From Pohlia nutans (taxonomy: Eukaryota > Streptophyta > Bryopsida > Bryales > Mniaceae), in contig CM040088.1 in assembly GCA_022496805.1 (NCBI GenBank), positions 5,394,001 through 5,458,000 of the forward strand: a stretch of 64,000 nucleotides of DNA, written 5' to 3'. Below the pieces are notes generated by a model. That model worked only from the letters and a program-made list of their open reading frames with translations. It searched no databases and had not been told where the DNA came from. Below are positions 46,670 to 59,484 of this stretch, piece after piece; within the stretch, counting starts at the first letter, position 1; every line of letters starts with the position of its first letter. The translations under genes and the position numbers were made by a program.

Positions 46670-48618
46670 CGCGCCGTCGACAATTAACGCACCGTAAGCT
46701 CCTAAAACTGCTATCGAATTACTCTATCACGAAAACCAAGGAGCAAAACCTCGAGCACAGGGAAAAGCAATCCAATTCCAAGTAGTGATCACAGACAAGC
46801 TGGTAACCGTAGTAGATTGCTCGATGGCTGCAAAGCTCTTCGACTGACGAATTAAGCACTGAGTTTGAGAGCGAGACGTCGAGGTTTTAGCCGCTGAAAG
46901 TGACGCGTTAATCTTCCCATCAAGGTAGTACTAGCTCGAGCTTGGAGCTCCATGGCGATCGATCGACAGTTTGTCTAGATTACTTGCAGAGCTCACCCGG
47001 CGAAGACCATACCCCAACTTAGAAACACCACCATCCAATTGTAATACCTAACTAAAAGCAGCTCCATCACACGATCTAGAAGGTATGTCCTCGCAAGCTA
47101 ACGACTCCAGAAGCGTCACTACTCTACTTCGACCGAGCGCATTAACTGGAATCGACTGCCGGTGATCGATCGAACTCAGACACACTCATTCATTGGGTGG
47201 TATCTGGTCAATTCCTGGCAGGTCGTATCTGTTCAAATCTTGATCATTCAAGGTTGTAAAATTGTTCATCAAACGTCCCAACTAAGAACTGAATTACGAC
47301 TGTCGAAGTAATCACACCACTAGATAGATAGTTAGCTACCCGGCCAAAAGTAATGACAGGGTGGTGTAAATAATTCATGCATCGTGAGCAAGCACCCGGC
47401 CAGCCACACCGAGAAGAATTGATTGAATTAAAGCCTTCCTTCACACTCAGAAGACGCCTAGCCTGCTGCTTGCTGGGTCACTGAGCTCAAATCAAATCCT
47501 ACCTACTGAAGTTAAGTTGTGCATGGATCGATTGATCGATGAACAACAGATCGAGGTAGTGAGGTACATATATCACTGACAGAAACTTGATCGAACGCGC
47601 CACCCTAAAGCATATCTACCTACCTAGACGACGAGCAAGCGTGTGAGTGTTGCCTGCTGACAGAAAACCAGGCCTTCTGCCATGAGAACCGGGTGCCTGC
47701 CTGAAAAGCACCTTCAAGGGAAAAAAGTGTCCTCTCACCCTGCCAGTTGATGGCTTACCGAGCTGGGACGTAACTCATCATTTGAATGAGCATATAATAA
47801 TAATGATAATAATAGCGGGCAGCCCTAAAAGACCATCGTGAATGGAGAGTTTGTTCTGCTAGTTAGGGTAGTAAGGCTTGAGTTAACCGAAATCAAAACC
47901 TCGGTTTTGACCCCCAAAATTCCAGAGAATGGAGGTCTATGCTCTCTAGGAGTGTAGCCGAAATGAAAATTCTACTTTTTCTTGGATTTCGGGACTGTTG
48001 TAATCTTATAATAGAAAAAATTCTATAGTTGGCGGAAAAGGTGGATGGCCAAGAAAGAAGCTTGCAAGCTACTTTAGGCAGACAACGCATGCATCTGACG
48101 GAAAAACTAGTTCAACTATCTTTTGTAGCAACCGTGTCAGTCAACTCAACTGCCCTTGACTCACCTTACATCACATGAGTTTGTCCTTTTTTTTTCGGTT
48201 AACTCTATTGACTCAAATTTTGGTTTCGTCTGGTACATGATTCAAACCCTAGCGGTAGCCCCCTCTTCTCTGCTTTTACATCAGCACATAATTCTCCACT
48301 TAGGCGAACAAAACATGAGAAATTTGGCACCACCACAACCGGGTGGTTTCAATCTTGTTCACTAGACAAGGCTTATCATGCGAGCTCTTTCTATTGTGAT
48401 GACATGGTAAGTAAAGTGGAGGCCAAGGCATTGGACGGGTGAGTGTCGAGAGTGTTTTGTCTACGCAATGGTTTGGACCGAGCCTTAGCCCCTAAATGCC
48501 TAGGAGGTCAAAATCTAGCTTATGAATGTAACTCATTATTCAATTCCAATTGTTGCACAGATGATTTCCATCCTATTCTTTTTGTGAAGGATTTTGTTTG
48601 GTCATGCCATCCTTCAAG
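46670..48618. promoter_or_regulatory. Upstream region of GT47, then intergenic DNA
   Basis: The first about 900 bases are GC-richer, with frequent GATCGATC-type palindromes, and probably hold the GT47 leader and promoter. No coding frame is supported. Near 48484 a TTAG-CCCCTAAATGCC motif looks like the left end of a further TTAA element without a recognised right end. Confidence 0.4.
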
Positions 48619-49808
48619 TTAACCCTTAAAGGACCAAGTGTCCTAACTAGGACATTTAGAGAACCAGATAGGTTCTGGTGAATACATTTTTAATCGAATT
48701 TTAAAGGAAATTTAATAGTGGATTCCTCAATGTGCCACACTGCCACAAAAATGGGGATTCTTTTTATTTTGAATTCCGACACCGTATGTGGAAGTTATGA
48801 GGGGAAATGTATTTTTTTCGGGAGAAAGGGCAGTGGGGCAGTAGAGAAATAGTTGAATTTTTTTTGGGGGGGGGGGCAACAAGATGCGCGGAGTGTGGAA
48901 AATGGGGTGGAATGTGGAGGGCAGAAGACCACCCCATTTTCCAAACTCATTTTTAAAAATTAAAAAATAATATTTTTGAAAAATTAAAAATTTATAAATA
49001 AAAGTATTTTAAACTGAAAATTATTATTTTAAATTATTATTATTATTATTAATTAAAAGTTCAATTTTATAATTAAAAATATTTTTTAAAATAAAAATAA
49101 TTGTCCAATGAAGGACTGCCACGTGGCAGTCCACTTTGAGAGTTAGTGGGGTCATAAACATTGGAATGGGTTGGGTGAGGTGGCACTTCAATTCCCTTCC
49201 TCCACCCTTTATTTCCCCCCTAACCCCCAGAAGTCTTAGAAAATATGCTACATGTCTTCTAAAACTTGGAGATTTTTTTTTTTTTCAAATCTTTTTTCGC
49301 CATTCTATAGAGGGTGGAATGTACTTATGTTTCACCGCTCGGATTTGTATTTTAAATAACAAAAGTAAAAAATATTGCAATTCCAATAACAAAGAGTCTT
49401 CTTTGAAATTTTAAACCCCGAACAAGTGCAAGGTGTTCTTCAACATCCTAAACATCTTCAAACGCATTGAAAATTGGTACACAACTAAGTAACATCATAT
49501 AGAATGTGAAAGTGAAGTGCGACAAGTTTCGGTAGTGAGGTTTTTGATGTAGCCACGGTCAAACGTATCTGAAATTTTTGGGCATGTGTTTTTTTGGGGT
49601 GATTTTTTCCATCAAATGCAATTATCTTGCAATCCGTGCAATCAAAATCAACAAAATTTGTTGTGTATGTTTTTCAAGTAGTTTAGGACAAGATTTTACA
49701 ATTAGAAGGTAAAAAATAACATTTTTTTGGAATTTTTGCATAGGGGAGTAAAGATGGCAGCATTGGAGTGTTTTTGGAGGAAAAACACTCCGGTCCTTTA
49801 GGGGTTAA
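48619..49808. mobile_element. 1190-bp TTAA element, full length
   Basis: TTAA-CCCTTAAAGGACCAAGTG at the left and CCGGTCCTTTAGGGG-TTAA at the right, about 13 bases of inverted repeat after the TTAA. It is the reference copy for the truncated one at 3184-4442. The interior has a G-rich run, an AT-rich centre and a 'ccacgtggcag' palindrome (49118-49130). No transposase frame; the 92-aa frame at 49136-49414 is disrupted in the other copy. Confidence 0.88.
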
Positions 49809-49965
49809 ATGCAAATCATTCAAGCTATTTTTAGATTTACATGGGTCCCAACTACAAAAAGAGTTGTGAAAACAATGCCAACTGTGTAGAGTATTTTGGA
49901 TTTTTCTGCTTTTTTTTTCTAACACTAAATTTAGGCTATGAAAATGACTTCTATTGCATTCAAGC

Positions 49966-50482
49966 TTAACCCCTAATAGCCCGAGGGGTATTGGACTAAA
50001 CATAAATGTGTTATAATATGTGCCTTCCATATGTTTGATGAAGTTTGGTTCAATAAACAAAATGTAGGGCATCATCTCTACAAATCATCGATACGGTCAA
50101 ACTTCCAAAAATAACTTTAGATTTTTTTTTAATGAATTTAAAAGCACTAACCTTTGAATTTTTTTATAAATTATAATTTTCACTTTTAGAGTTTAAAATT
50201 TAGCATGATTGGTTAAAGTTGGTTTATCTATTGTAAACTTCAGAAAAGCAAAAGAAATGATGGAGGGAACATCATTACTTTCCCCAAATAGCAAATTTTA
50301 CAACACTAAGACAATGTTGAAGTGATCCACTTTGAAAAATTCTCCCGGGTGGAGTTTGACTCGGATTGACATAGTATTTTTTTTAAATATATATTTTTTC
50401 AAAAACTTATTTTTTTGTTTCGGGCAACCCGTTAGATTCGGGTAGCAATCAGAAAATGGTCGTTTGAGCGTTTAAGGGTTAA
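49966..50482. mobile_element. 517-bp TTAA element
   Basis: TTAA-CCCCTAATAGCCCG and GAGCGTTTAAGGG-TTAA. The interior is AT-rich and not clearly alignable to the other subfamilies. Confidence 0.78.
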
Positions 50483-50849
50483 CTCACAAAATGAAGCTTG
50501 GCAAATTTAGTTTCTACTCCACATTGAATTTTTGAAAAAACTTTGAAAATTGAGTGTTTTATTGTAGTTAATACAAGTTTGGTGGCAACGATGGGTATTA
50601 CCATGGTGTAGCAAAAAATCCTAAATTTAGATAGATGGATGATTTTCATTTACTGAACTTTTCTTCATTGTAATTTACACCTTTTAGTAATTTCAAAATT
50701 TCACCAAAATTTATGAAAAATTAATGATTGTAATAGACACGTGGTTTCATATACTAAAAATATGAAACTGAATTCTTGTATTAGTTGGAAATTTTGAGTG
50801 TGACAATATAAATCATGATTCCATGGTCATAGGCATGACCTTTAGGGGT

Positions 50850-51060
50850 TAGAGCATCTCCACCGCTGATGGAGGTTGGGGCTTGCCAAAATCCTTTGGA
50901 GGGCCAATAAAAATGACAGATCCCCTTGAAAAATCCGGTCCCTCACCACACTCCTTCTTCTGGGCCCTGCATAGAGAAGCAAGCGCTCCAAAAATGGCAT
51001 GAAAAAATTACACATGGTGATAGATGATGATTATAGTATTTTGTATCACTTTCATCCAAA
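50850..51060. repeat. Truncated Harbinger-type MITE (GAGCATCTCCA family)
   Basis: Starts TTAGAGCATCTCCACCG next to a TTTAGGGG motif and shares 'gaaaaatccggtccc' with 10099-10567. The right end is missing; a truncated TTAA element follows. Confidence 0.65.
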
Positions 51061-51061
51061 T

Positions 51062-51624
51062 TTTCAAGTTTTCATCGGTTTTGCAAAGATGTATTATAAA
51101 ATGCAACTAAGAGGGATATTTTGAACTTGATGTACCAATAAAAGTTGTACATTATGAATTTTAGATTCTATCCGTGTGGTTAGATCTATAATTGCTATCA
51201 CCAATATTTTTGTATAAATTTTGAAACTTCAAATTCAAAATTATTTTGTAATTCGATTACGAACAAGATATTGAGAATTTGTAAATGAAATTTGTTACGG
51301 TGGGTTGAAATGTAATACTCTAAGTGTAGTGATTTTTGGAGATTTTTTGGTTGCTTAATTCTACGAGTTGACTTTTTCAAGAGCACTTTTGAACTATTTT
51401 GAACTAAGATCTTAGAATGTTTTGGTGAATCAATGCAACATGAAATGAGACATAAAAATTTCACAAATCATCCCCTTTCTAATCGGTTCACACATGCATG
51501 AAGCTAACTTCCCATAAAATCTATAGTAAAAATTCCACACTACAAAAAGTACATGACGGATGAGAAATTTGAATGAAATCTGTACATTATCCAAAAAATG
51601 GACGCCTAGGCAATTAGGGGTTAA
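51062..51624. mobile_element. Subfamily A TTAA element, left end lost
   Basis: Inverted copy of the 577-bp family from 'ttttgcaaagatgtattataaaatgcaac' to CAATTAGGGG-TTAA. The first about 40 bases, including the TTAA-CCC end, are replaced by other sequence. Confidence 0.85.
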
Positions 51625-51639
51625 TGTGTTTGCATAATG

Positions 51640-52270
51640 GCTTTGAAATGTCAAAAAGGAGCAAAAGAGTTCTATAAAAGACATATTGGGTTGAACCCCC
51701 TTCTATTGACATGTTTATCATAAATTCATAACATCTTGGATTGAAGTGAAATTTTACTGCACAAACAAGACTAGTATACACAACTTTCCCAACAATTTTT
51801 TTTATTGAAATCAGACAACGTATGAAGGAGAGATACACCGAAGTTCACTGTAATCCAAAAACGTTCAAATTTTGAACTTCAAATGATTCCCAAACATTCA
51901 CAACAACTTGGATTGACATTAAAAAATTACCATAATAACTAGACTTTCAAAGATAATCTAATACAACAATTTTGATTGAAAACGGACATTGGTTGAAGGA
52001 GAAACAAGCCCCCGAAGTTGTAGCCATCAAAATGCATTTGGTGAATTAAAATTGAACCTAGTGTACTAAAATAGCTCCCAAAAATTCAGTACATCTTGGA
52101 TTCATCCGAAATGTTTACCACACAAACTAGAAGAGAGAATGTAGGTTTTCCAACAAGTTTGATTGAATTCAGACACTAAATGCAAAAGTTACATCACTTC
52201 AAAGTTGAAGGTACCCGAGAAAGTACCCAAAAGCAGCCAGAATATGGCCGTCGGGACGCTTAGGAGATAA
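51640..52270. repeat. Element with three diverged roughly 170-bp internal repeats
   Basis: Units near 51735, 51905 and 52085 repeat 'catcttggattga', 'ccaacaattttgattgaa' and 'gaaggagaaacaa..cccgaagtt'. The end GGGACGCTTAGGAGATAA (52253-52270) is a worn version of the TTAGGGG-TTAA terminus. On the opposite strand it matches part of the element at 60959-61761. Confidence 0.7.
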
Positions 52271-52771
52271 TATTGATCTGAAGGGTCTCAAATTAACCTT
52301 TGACGACTACCTTAATTTAGATCAAACCTTTCAAATAAAATAATTGGAACATGTTGTTGACAAGATCTAAACGTTTTGACTATATAAAGGTGTACTTGGG
52401 GTACCAAGCTGGAGTACCAAAGCATGGTGTGACATGTCCATTTTGGCATTAACTTTGTGTTCAAATGAGTATATGGCACCACCATAGGACACTATAGCTT
52501 GGCCCCATCTATTGGTGTGACATCAAAAAAATTCCCCTTTTTGTCCATTTGGAGGGATAATTTGAGTCCCTTTAGTAAATAAAAACCTTTCAAACAAAGC
52601 ATTAGGAGAGAATTTGGGCCTTCAGAAGGCCCCTTCTTTTTGTCAAACTGATGATCAGTAGTGAACCGGCAACAACCAATATAAATAAATAAATAAAACA
52701 TAATAATAATAATAATAATCGCAATCTGACGTGGCAAACGGTCTGCCACAATAGATTGTGATTTTTATTGT

Positions 52772-52831
<60 letters not shown>

Positions 52832-53682
52832 GTCAACTGATTCGAAGTGGGGGCCTTCTTGAGGCCCCATATCTCTTCTAATGATAGTTTGGTTAAAACT
52901 TGACCTCATTTACTAAGGTGGGATCAAGTTTCATCTCCTTTTGTTTGCTTCTTCATTTGACATTCAAGGACCACCTTAAACAAAGTTTTTGGGACATTTA
53001 CATATGAATGTGTAGTGAACAAAACCAAAGTTTCAACTAACAAGAGAACTCAACTCACTAATCTTGATTTGTTGCTATCATAGTCTAAAATGAAGGAAAA
53101 AAAAGCTTCTAACAAAATAACTTTTGTATGTTAGTACATTTTAACATTATGTTAGAGCAAAGGGGGACGTGCAAATTATATACTGTAAGAATGAATATGC
53201 AAGAGATTGTGGGGAGGAATCGCAAGAGCATCCAAATGATTCTTGCAATTCCTCATCACAATCTCTCGCACACCAACCCATTCCAACATAATAGTAAAAC
53301 TTGAGCTACACTAAATAGTGCATTTAGGTTGCCTAAAACTGAAATTAGGTTGCTTTATCCAAAAAAGTTACCTCATGAGTCACCACTTGTACACATAGAG
53401 GCGCATAGGTCTCTTTGAGTTATTCTTAAGATGTATTATAATAAATTATTGTATTATAATACTATAAAACATTGTTGATGAAAATTACTGCAACAACAAA
53501 TATTTGTTTGTAAAATGTCGAGAAAATTAGTGAGAGGCAACCTAAATGCACTATTTCATAACATTTAGTAGCCTTCATGCCCACTGCCTTTCCTTCATGC
53601 ACTTTGCCCATCACCTTGAGCCTCCACCTGTCCACTTAGCTACTGATGAAGTAATGTTGGGTGTGAAATATTCCACACCATT
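52271..53682. other. Intergenic DNA with a long AT microsatellite
   Basis: An uninterrupted (AT)n run of about 54 bases lies at about 52774-52828, and (TAA)n at 52702-52720. A palindromic pair around 53208-53272 (gaatcgcaagag / ctcttgcaattc type) is present. No gene is supported. Confidence 0.55.
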
Positions 53683-53906
53683 TAAGGTAGGAGCACCCAA
53701 TTCCAACAGTGTACCCAATGCCGATAATTTCTAGACATGACATTCATTTTAGAATCCAAATCTAAACACATCATAGAGCATTTATTGTTTGTTGACAAAA
53801 ATGATAAGCTATCTATGCTCTACATAGATTTATGTTCTAGAATGACTACCATGTCTAAAAATTATCGGCATTGGGTACACTGTTGGAATTGGGTGCTCCT
53901 ACCTTA
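53683..53906. repeat. Near-perfect 224-nt hairpin (TA-flanked MITE or small-RNA precursor)
   Basis: The arms (53683-53739 and 53850-53906) are complementary over about 57 bases with one or two differences, beginning TAAGGTAGGAGCACCCAATT. The loop (53740-53849) also pairs with itself less well. TA at both edges fits a Tc1/mariner-type MITE. A transcript would fold into a long stem suited to Dicer-type processing. Confidence 0.85.
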
Positions 53907-54819
53907 CTGTAGAGCCAAGGCAGAGGCAGTGCATGCTATTGAATGTTAAAGAAGAAGAAGTTAAACCATGTTGACTTTGCCTGGGAGACTCACACATGAT
54001 TGACTGGTGTCAGGCTCTCATAGTTTTCTTGCATTTTGGGTGGGTGCGTACATAAGTAAAATTACATACAATACATCCATCTAGGGCAGGTAAGGTCTTG
54101 GAGAACTGAGCTTACGAAGTACTTTTATGTAATGTGATCAACCTCGTCCACTGAGTTGTGTCTCAGATACAGCCTTGCATGCATGAGTGTCACGGCTTGT
54201 CTTGGGCCTTCAGTCAGTTTGTGGCTCTATCTGGAGTGAGTTTATTAAGTCCCATAATTACTGTATCTGCGATGAGAAAGTAGCTGCAGAGGTACTCGAA
54301 CTTAACACATTAGTAAATTGATTAAAACCATTCAGAGTACTATAGCAATTGGATATATTGGTCAGCAGCCAGCTATTTGCATAAATAATGCTGCTTTGAC
54401 TCGGTCTTCATTCTAGTTACCACTCACCCCAGAACTTCTTCTTTTCTCCCTTGAAAGGATGGTATAGATCTGAGCACAAGAGAAACATTGACCAAGTGTA
54501 CTTGCAAAAAAATTTGAACTATCTTGCATTAATTAATAGCTGGGACATTAACCACAATAGGACACTTGCACTGTGTCCCACCGTGGGACACATATTTTTC
54601 TTTTGTGGAGGTTGGAAAACCTTACTGTCTTGAAATTTCGTCATTTTAATGAATTTAACGTTGACTTCATTCAAGTTTCAGATGTAGCTACTACAAAGTG
54701 TGCGAAATGAATGATATGTAAAATGTAAACGAAGTTGTGATGGATGTTATACAATTCTTTTGAAGTTCCAACGTTCTACTGAAAATGTCATGGTCAGAGT
54801 CACGTAGCAAAACTTATAG
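53907..54819. other. Intergenic DNA, no gene seen
   Basis: Short frames only (for example 54451-54633), none recognised. Confidence 0.45.
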
Positions 54820-55396
54820 TTAACCCCTACATGCCTAGAGCCCTCTCCAAATTCGGCAGTTTTGCAAAGATGCATTATAAAATGCAACCTAGAGGGATAT
54901 TTTGAACTTGATATATGAATAAAAGTTGTACATTATGAATTTTAGATTCTATCCGTACGGTTAGATCTATGATTGCTATTACCAATAATTTTGTATGAAA
55001 TTTGAAACGTGAAATTCAAAATTATTTTGTAATTCAATTACGAATAAGATATTGACAATCTATGGATGAAATTCATTGTGATTGGTTGAAATGTAATACT
55101 CTAAGTGTAGTGATTTTTGGAGATTTTTTGGTTGCTTAATTCTATGAGTTGACTTTTTTTAGAGCACTTTTACATTGAAATCTTCAAAATTTTGGGTGAA
55201 TCATTACAACGTGAAATGAGGCATAAAAATTTCATAAATTATCCCCTTTCTAATTGGATCACATATGCATGAAGCTAACTTCCCATAGAATCTACAGTAA
55301 AAATTCCACACTGCTATAAGTGTATGACGGATGAGAAATTATGGATAAAATCTGTACATCGTCCAAAAAATGGACGCTTAGGCAGTTAGGGGTTAA
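54820..55396. mobile_element. 577-bp TTAA element, subfamily A, copy 2 (inverted)
   Basis: TTAA-CCCCTACATGCCTAGAG and CTTAGGCAGTTAGGGG-TTAA. It has the same length as copy 1 (41835-42411) and only scattered base differences, so the two are recent relatives. Confidence 0.93.
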
Positions 55397-55709
55397 AGCT
55401 TCATTAGAAGAAGACATTGCAAATTTTGTCCATTCAGTTCCTAAGTAGTTTACCACCCAGTGTGTCAAAAAGTCACTTATCCAAGGTAGATTTTTTTTTT
55501 AGTATTAGTAATTGAAAATGATGATTTTACAAGAATATGCTTTAATTTTTTAATAAGCCATGTAATTGCTATGAATTGTGAAAGTGGAAGTTGCTTAAAC
55601 CACTTAAACCGTCCTATAAAGTTGTCTCAAAACCAATCCCTATAAAATTCAAATTCAAGCAATGAGAGTTAAAAAAGGGAATGTTTCCAAAAGCACTTTG
55701 TTGAACAGT
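55397..55709. other. Intergenic spacer
   Basis: No feature recognised between the two TTAA elements. Confidence 0.4.
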
Positions 55710-56512
55710 TTAACCCTTTAACGCTTTGGGTACTGTAGTTGGGTTCACTGGTTTTCACTGAGTTTTTCCACTATGATTGATACTACCAGAAATAGAATGG
55801 ATTAAATTAGAAAGTAACCATACAATTGTATTCTCAACTGGAGTGCAAAACATTTTGCCAAAATTAGAGAATCATCCAATGGTGGGATTGGAAGATCATA
55901 GTATGTCTTTGAACCATATAACGCACACTCAAAAATGAGATTTTAGGGGGTGTATGACTTCAAAGTTAAATAGAATTTGGGTAAAATTTTCTAAAATGGA
56001 AGTAAAGATGTTCGGCAATGACCTATGTCAACACCTCTCCATTGCAATCTTTCATGTTAAGAACGGACTCACACATAATTATTGTGAATTTTATAAGTGA
56101 GAGTGACTTATCCATGTACGGTTTAGGACAAAAATTTATACATTAAAATATGAAAGGAGTTAGTACATGGATCAAGATCGGAATACATACACTAATGGAA
56201 CATGAACAAGAGAATACAATCCAAAAAAATAAATAAGATAACAAACTTCCAAACACAAGAAATACCGCATAGTACATGTATTGTATTTGTGAGTATTTAC
56301 TGTATTTTCAAGTATTTACAGTATTTTCGCGTTTAGTTCATAGGTATTTTGATAGTTGCACAACTTCAAATTGAAATTTTCTTTTTCTAGAAGATGTATA
56401 TTATAACGCTCATCATCTGAACTTCACAATTCATTCTTCAGAGATTTTCCGTTATTCGCGTTTTCGACACATGAAGAACCACAATGTGGTCACTTGAGCA
56501 CTAAAGGGTTAA
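55710..56512. mobile_element. 803-bp TTAA element
   Basis: TTAA-CCCTTTAACGCTTTGGG at the left and TTGAGCACTAAAGGG-TTAA at the right. The interior is non-coding. Confidence 0.78.
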
Positions 56513-56639
56513 ATGCAAGTCTACAATGCAAGAATGGATGCAAAGACGGAATTGAGTGTCTCTACTTTAGTCGGTGTCATATTTTTTTGTACACATGTCA
56601 TCATGGAAAATCAAAGTTCTCCAGAGATTGTAGAAGAGC

Positions 56640-58090
56640 TAATTTATGCAAGGAATCAATAAGAACACGCAATTTGCTATTTATGCACTTGGCCAAGTGC
56701 GCTCATTTCATAAGCATATTTGACTTAAAAAAAACTGGTTAAGAAGTTCTCTAAAAAACATCAATGTTCTCTTTCTACAATCGCTTACATTGTAAACAAA
56801 TAATTCTTTTAATTAATTTTTATTCTTATCTTTATCTTTTTTTAATCTTTTTTAGATATTTATTATTATTATTTTATTCTTGATTTCTTTCTTGTCTTCT
56901 TTCTTGTCTTCCTCTTGTCTTCCTTCTTGTCTTCCTTCTTGTCTTTCTTTTTGTCTTTCTTTTTGTCTTTTTTTTTCTTGTACTTTTTCTTCAGCTGTCG
57001 CTGTTGAACCCTAAACAATGAAAGCAAAAAAAAAAAAAAAAAAAACTTTATTTGGCCGTGACGTGCTATTGAACCCTACACTGTGGCCGCCCCCTCCCCA
57101 CCCCCCCTCCAAAAAAAAAAACAACTTCCTTTTTTTTTTGAAAATTTTCTATTTTTAGCCGTTGGAGTGCGCGGCCGCGCGGCCGCGCACCCAAAGACCC
57201 CCCCCCCCCCAAAAAAAAAAAAAAAACAAATCTCTCCCTCTTCATCTCCTTCCCCTCTCCTCATATATATCGGGGAGGGAGAGGGAGTGGGAGAGTGAAT
57301 GAGAGAGACCCTCTCTTCTTCCCTATATATATGAAGAGAGGGGAGGGAGATGGAGATAGAGATGGAGAGGGAGAGAGAGATGGAGATGAAGAGGGAGATG
57401 AAGATGGAGATGGAGATGAAGATGGAGATGGAGATGATGAGGGAGATGAAGATGGAGATGGAGATGAAGATGGAGATGGAGATGGAGATGAAGAGGGAGA
57501 TGAAGATGGAGATGAAGAGGGAGATGAAGATGGAGATGGAGATGGAGATGAAGGAGATGGGAGGGTCTTTGGGTGCGCGGCCGTGCACCCAACGGCTAAA
57601 AATAGAAAAAATCATTATTTTAATTTTTAATTTTTATATTTTTGGGGCAGCCGTAGTGTAGGGTTCAGTAGCACGCCACGGCCAAATAAAGTTTTTTTTT
57701 TTGGCGGCCGCCATTTAGGATTCAGCAGCACCCCATGGCCAAATAAATAAATAAATTATTTTTTTATTTTTTATTTTTTGCTTTGCTCTCATTGTTTAGG
57801 GTTCAACAACCATAGCTGAAGAAAAAATAAGACAAGAAGAAAGACAAAAAGAAAGACAAGAAGAAAGACAAGAGGAAGACAAGAATAAAAGAAAAGATAA
57901 AGATAAGAATAAAAAATAATGAAAATAATTGTTTGTTTACAATGTATGGGATTGAAGAAAGACAATAATCATCGGTTTTTTTTTAAAAAAATTAGACAAA
58001 AAAAATTATGCGTTTGGGGACCAAGTGCATGATTATATGGCCAAATGTGTAAACAACAAATTGTATGTTTAAGAATCTTGCAGGCCAAAT
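56640..58090. mobile_element. 1.4-kb foldback element: two arms of about 500 bp around a GA-rich satellite
   Basis: The left arm (about 56640-57200) and right arm (about 57560-58090) are inverted copies. In order inward they share the 'tgcacttggccaa'/'ggaccaagtgca' box, 'tacattgtaaacaaa', the 'cttgtcttcc' tract, 'gttgaaccctaaacaatga', 'tttggccgtg', 'agccgttgg' and a 'gcgcggccgcg' palindrome followed by 'cccaaagac'. The arms are imperfect and carry different poly-A/poly-C lengths. The core (57200-57560) has a GGGGGA-rich zone and then the hexamer array. No transposase frame. A foldback (FB/Galileo-like) or MULE-type non-autonomous element is the best guess. Confidence 0.82.
57340..57560 (+). 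repeat. Purine-rich hexamer microsatellite (GATGGA/GATGAA/GAGGGA)n
   Basis: About 35 near-uninterrupted hexamers at the centre of the foldback element. All frames are open by composition (acidic Gly-Asp or Met-Glu repeats on +, His-Leu or Ser-Ile on -), so the long frames here are not genes. Confidence 0.9.
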
Positions 58091-59484
58091 GACTAGAATA
58101 TCATTTCATGGCAACTTTGTAGTAAAGAAAGAATCAAGACAGTGTTTGTGGCAAGTTTCTGCCAATATATTCAGCACATGGGTGAAGGCATAGTAAACTG
58201 AACCACTTGTGATCCCTGTGAAGAAGCAACAATGCAGGGTCCAAAAATTCATTAAATTTTTTACTTTTTGTGATTTTTTTTGTGGATAAAATAAAAGATA
58301 CAATGTTTAACAAAGTCTAACCAAAAAAATTGAAAAAAACATGTTCAATAAGTATTTATGTGTGTTATAGTAAGGTTAAAGTAGTTAAAATTGGAAAAGT
58401 AGTTATGACCAAATTGAAAAGTAGATGTAAAACATGTTGAAATTACATTAAATTTTTATTTTTTCAAGATTTTTTTCTTTGGAGCCCTCAAATGCACAAT
58501 GAACTTATAGAATATATAATTTATATTCATATTGAACATGATTCAATTCATCAGATTTGCTCCTGAAATTTATTTTAGACATCTATTTTCAAGCTTTACT
58601 TTTAGTAACCTTTTCTTAATATTTTGATTTGAAACTTTGGATTGAAGTACTTAATAGAACTATGGAGGGCTCTACCAAATTAGAACTTAAATATATGAAT
58701 TTTTAGTCGTAATTTATGGCCTTTGACTAAGACAATTGTAATTTCAAGTACTAAGGATGACTTTAATGGTTCAATTTACCGTGCTTTCACCCACATGACA
58801 CTGCCATCGTCATGTAAATCTTCTAACAGTAGGATGGTCAGTACGAGATAGAAAGGAGGCATATTTCAGTAGATTTCAATGCACAATTTAGCACAAAAAA
58901 TGATCTTATTTTAAAACATGTTCAACTAAGAAAATTCAGGTCAAGTTGTCTTTCACCTCCATTTTTTTATTTTATTTTATTTTTTGATTTGAAGTTTTTA
59001 TGCATGAGATATGGACAAATTTCAGTATGGTTGAAGAATGTGCACGAGTTGAATGATAAGAAAATGTGTTGTTGTCAGATTTTTGGAGCTCAAATGTGCA
59101 TGGTAGGATAAATTATTTTGAGTTTTTTTTCAACTAAGAAAACTTGCACAGTCAAGTAATATATCACCTTCAAAATGAATTTTGTGATTTCAGGTCTTTC
59201 TCTTCAAGTTATACACATTTATGTAAAACAAGTTTAACCACTGATTAAGAGTGAGATGACAAGTTAGAGAACTTGTACATATCCCACATGCATTATTGGC
59301 ACTAGTACACTAGGCATTTTGTATGAAGCACTAGACTTTTCCCTATACATTACTTACACTTATGAAATGTCATTCACTTCCATATATCCTTGATATATCA
59401 TTGGCTTATGTCCAAATCAGACTGAAAATTGTGGAATTTAATGAATTTGCCAATTGATAGCTAAAGACCCACAAGCTTTTGTTT
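58091..59484. repeat. Intergenic DNA with a second copy of the repeat found inside the 6.8-kb CACTA element
   Basis: Bases 58865-59403 match 6998-7505 in the same order: 'gatcttattttgaaa', 'tcatctttcacctcc', 'tgcatgagat', 'gaagaatgtgcatgagttg', 'gaagaaaatgtgtt', 'cttgtacatatcccaca', 'gcactagtacact', 'ccatccttgacatatcatt'. No CACTA ends are seen around this copy. The rest of the stretch shows no gene. Confidence 0.7.

Noticed and set aside
57076..57661. Long overlapping frames on both strands (111, 103, 179, 89 aa)
   Set aside because: They are translations of the hexamer microsatellite, open in every frame because of composition, and lie within the foldback element.
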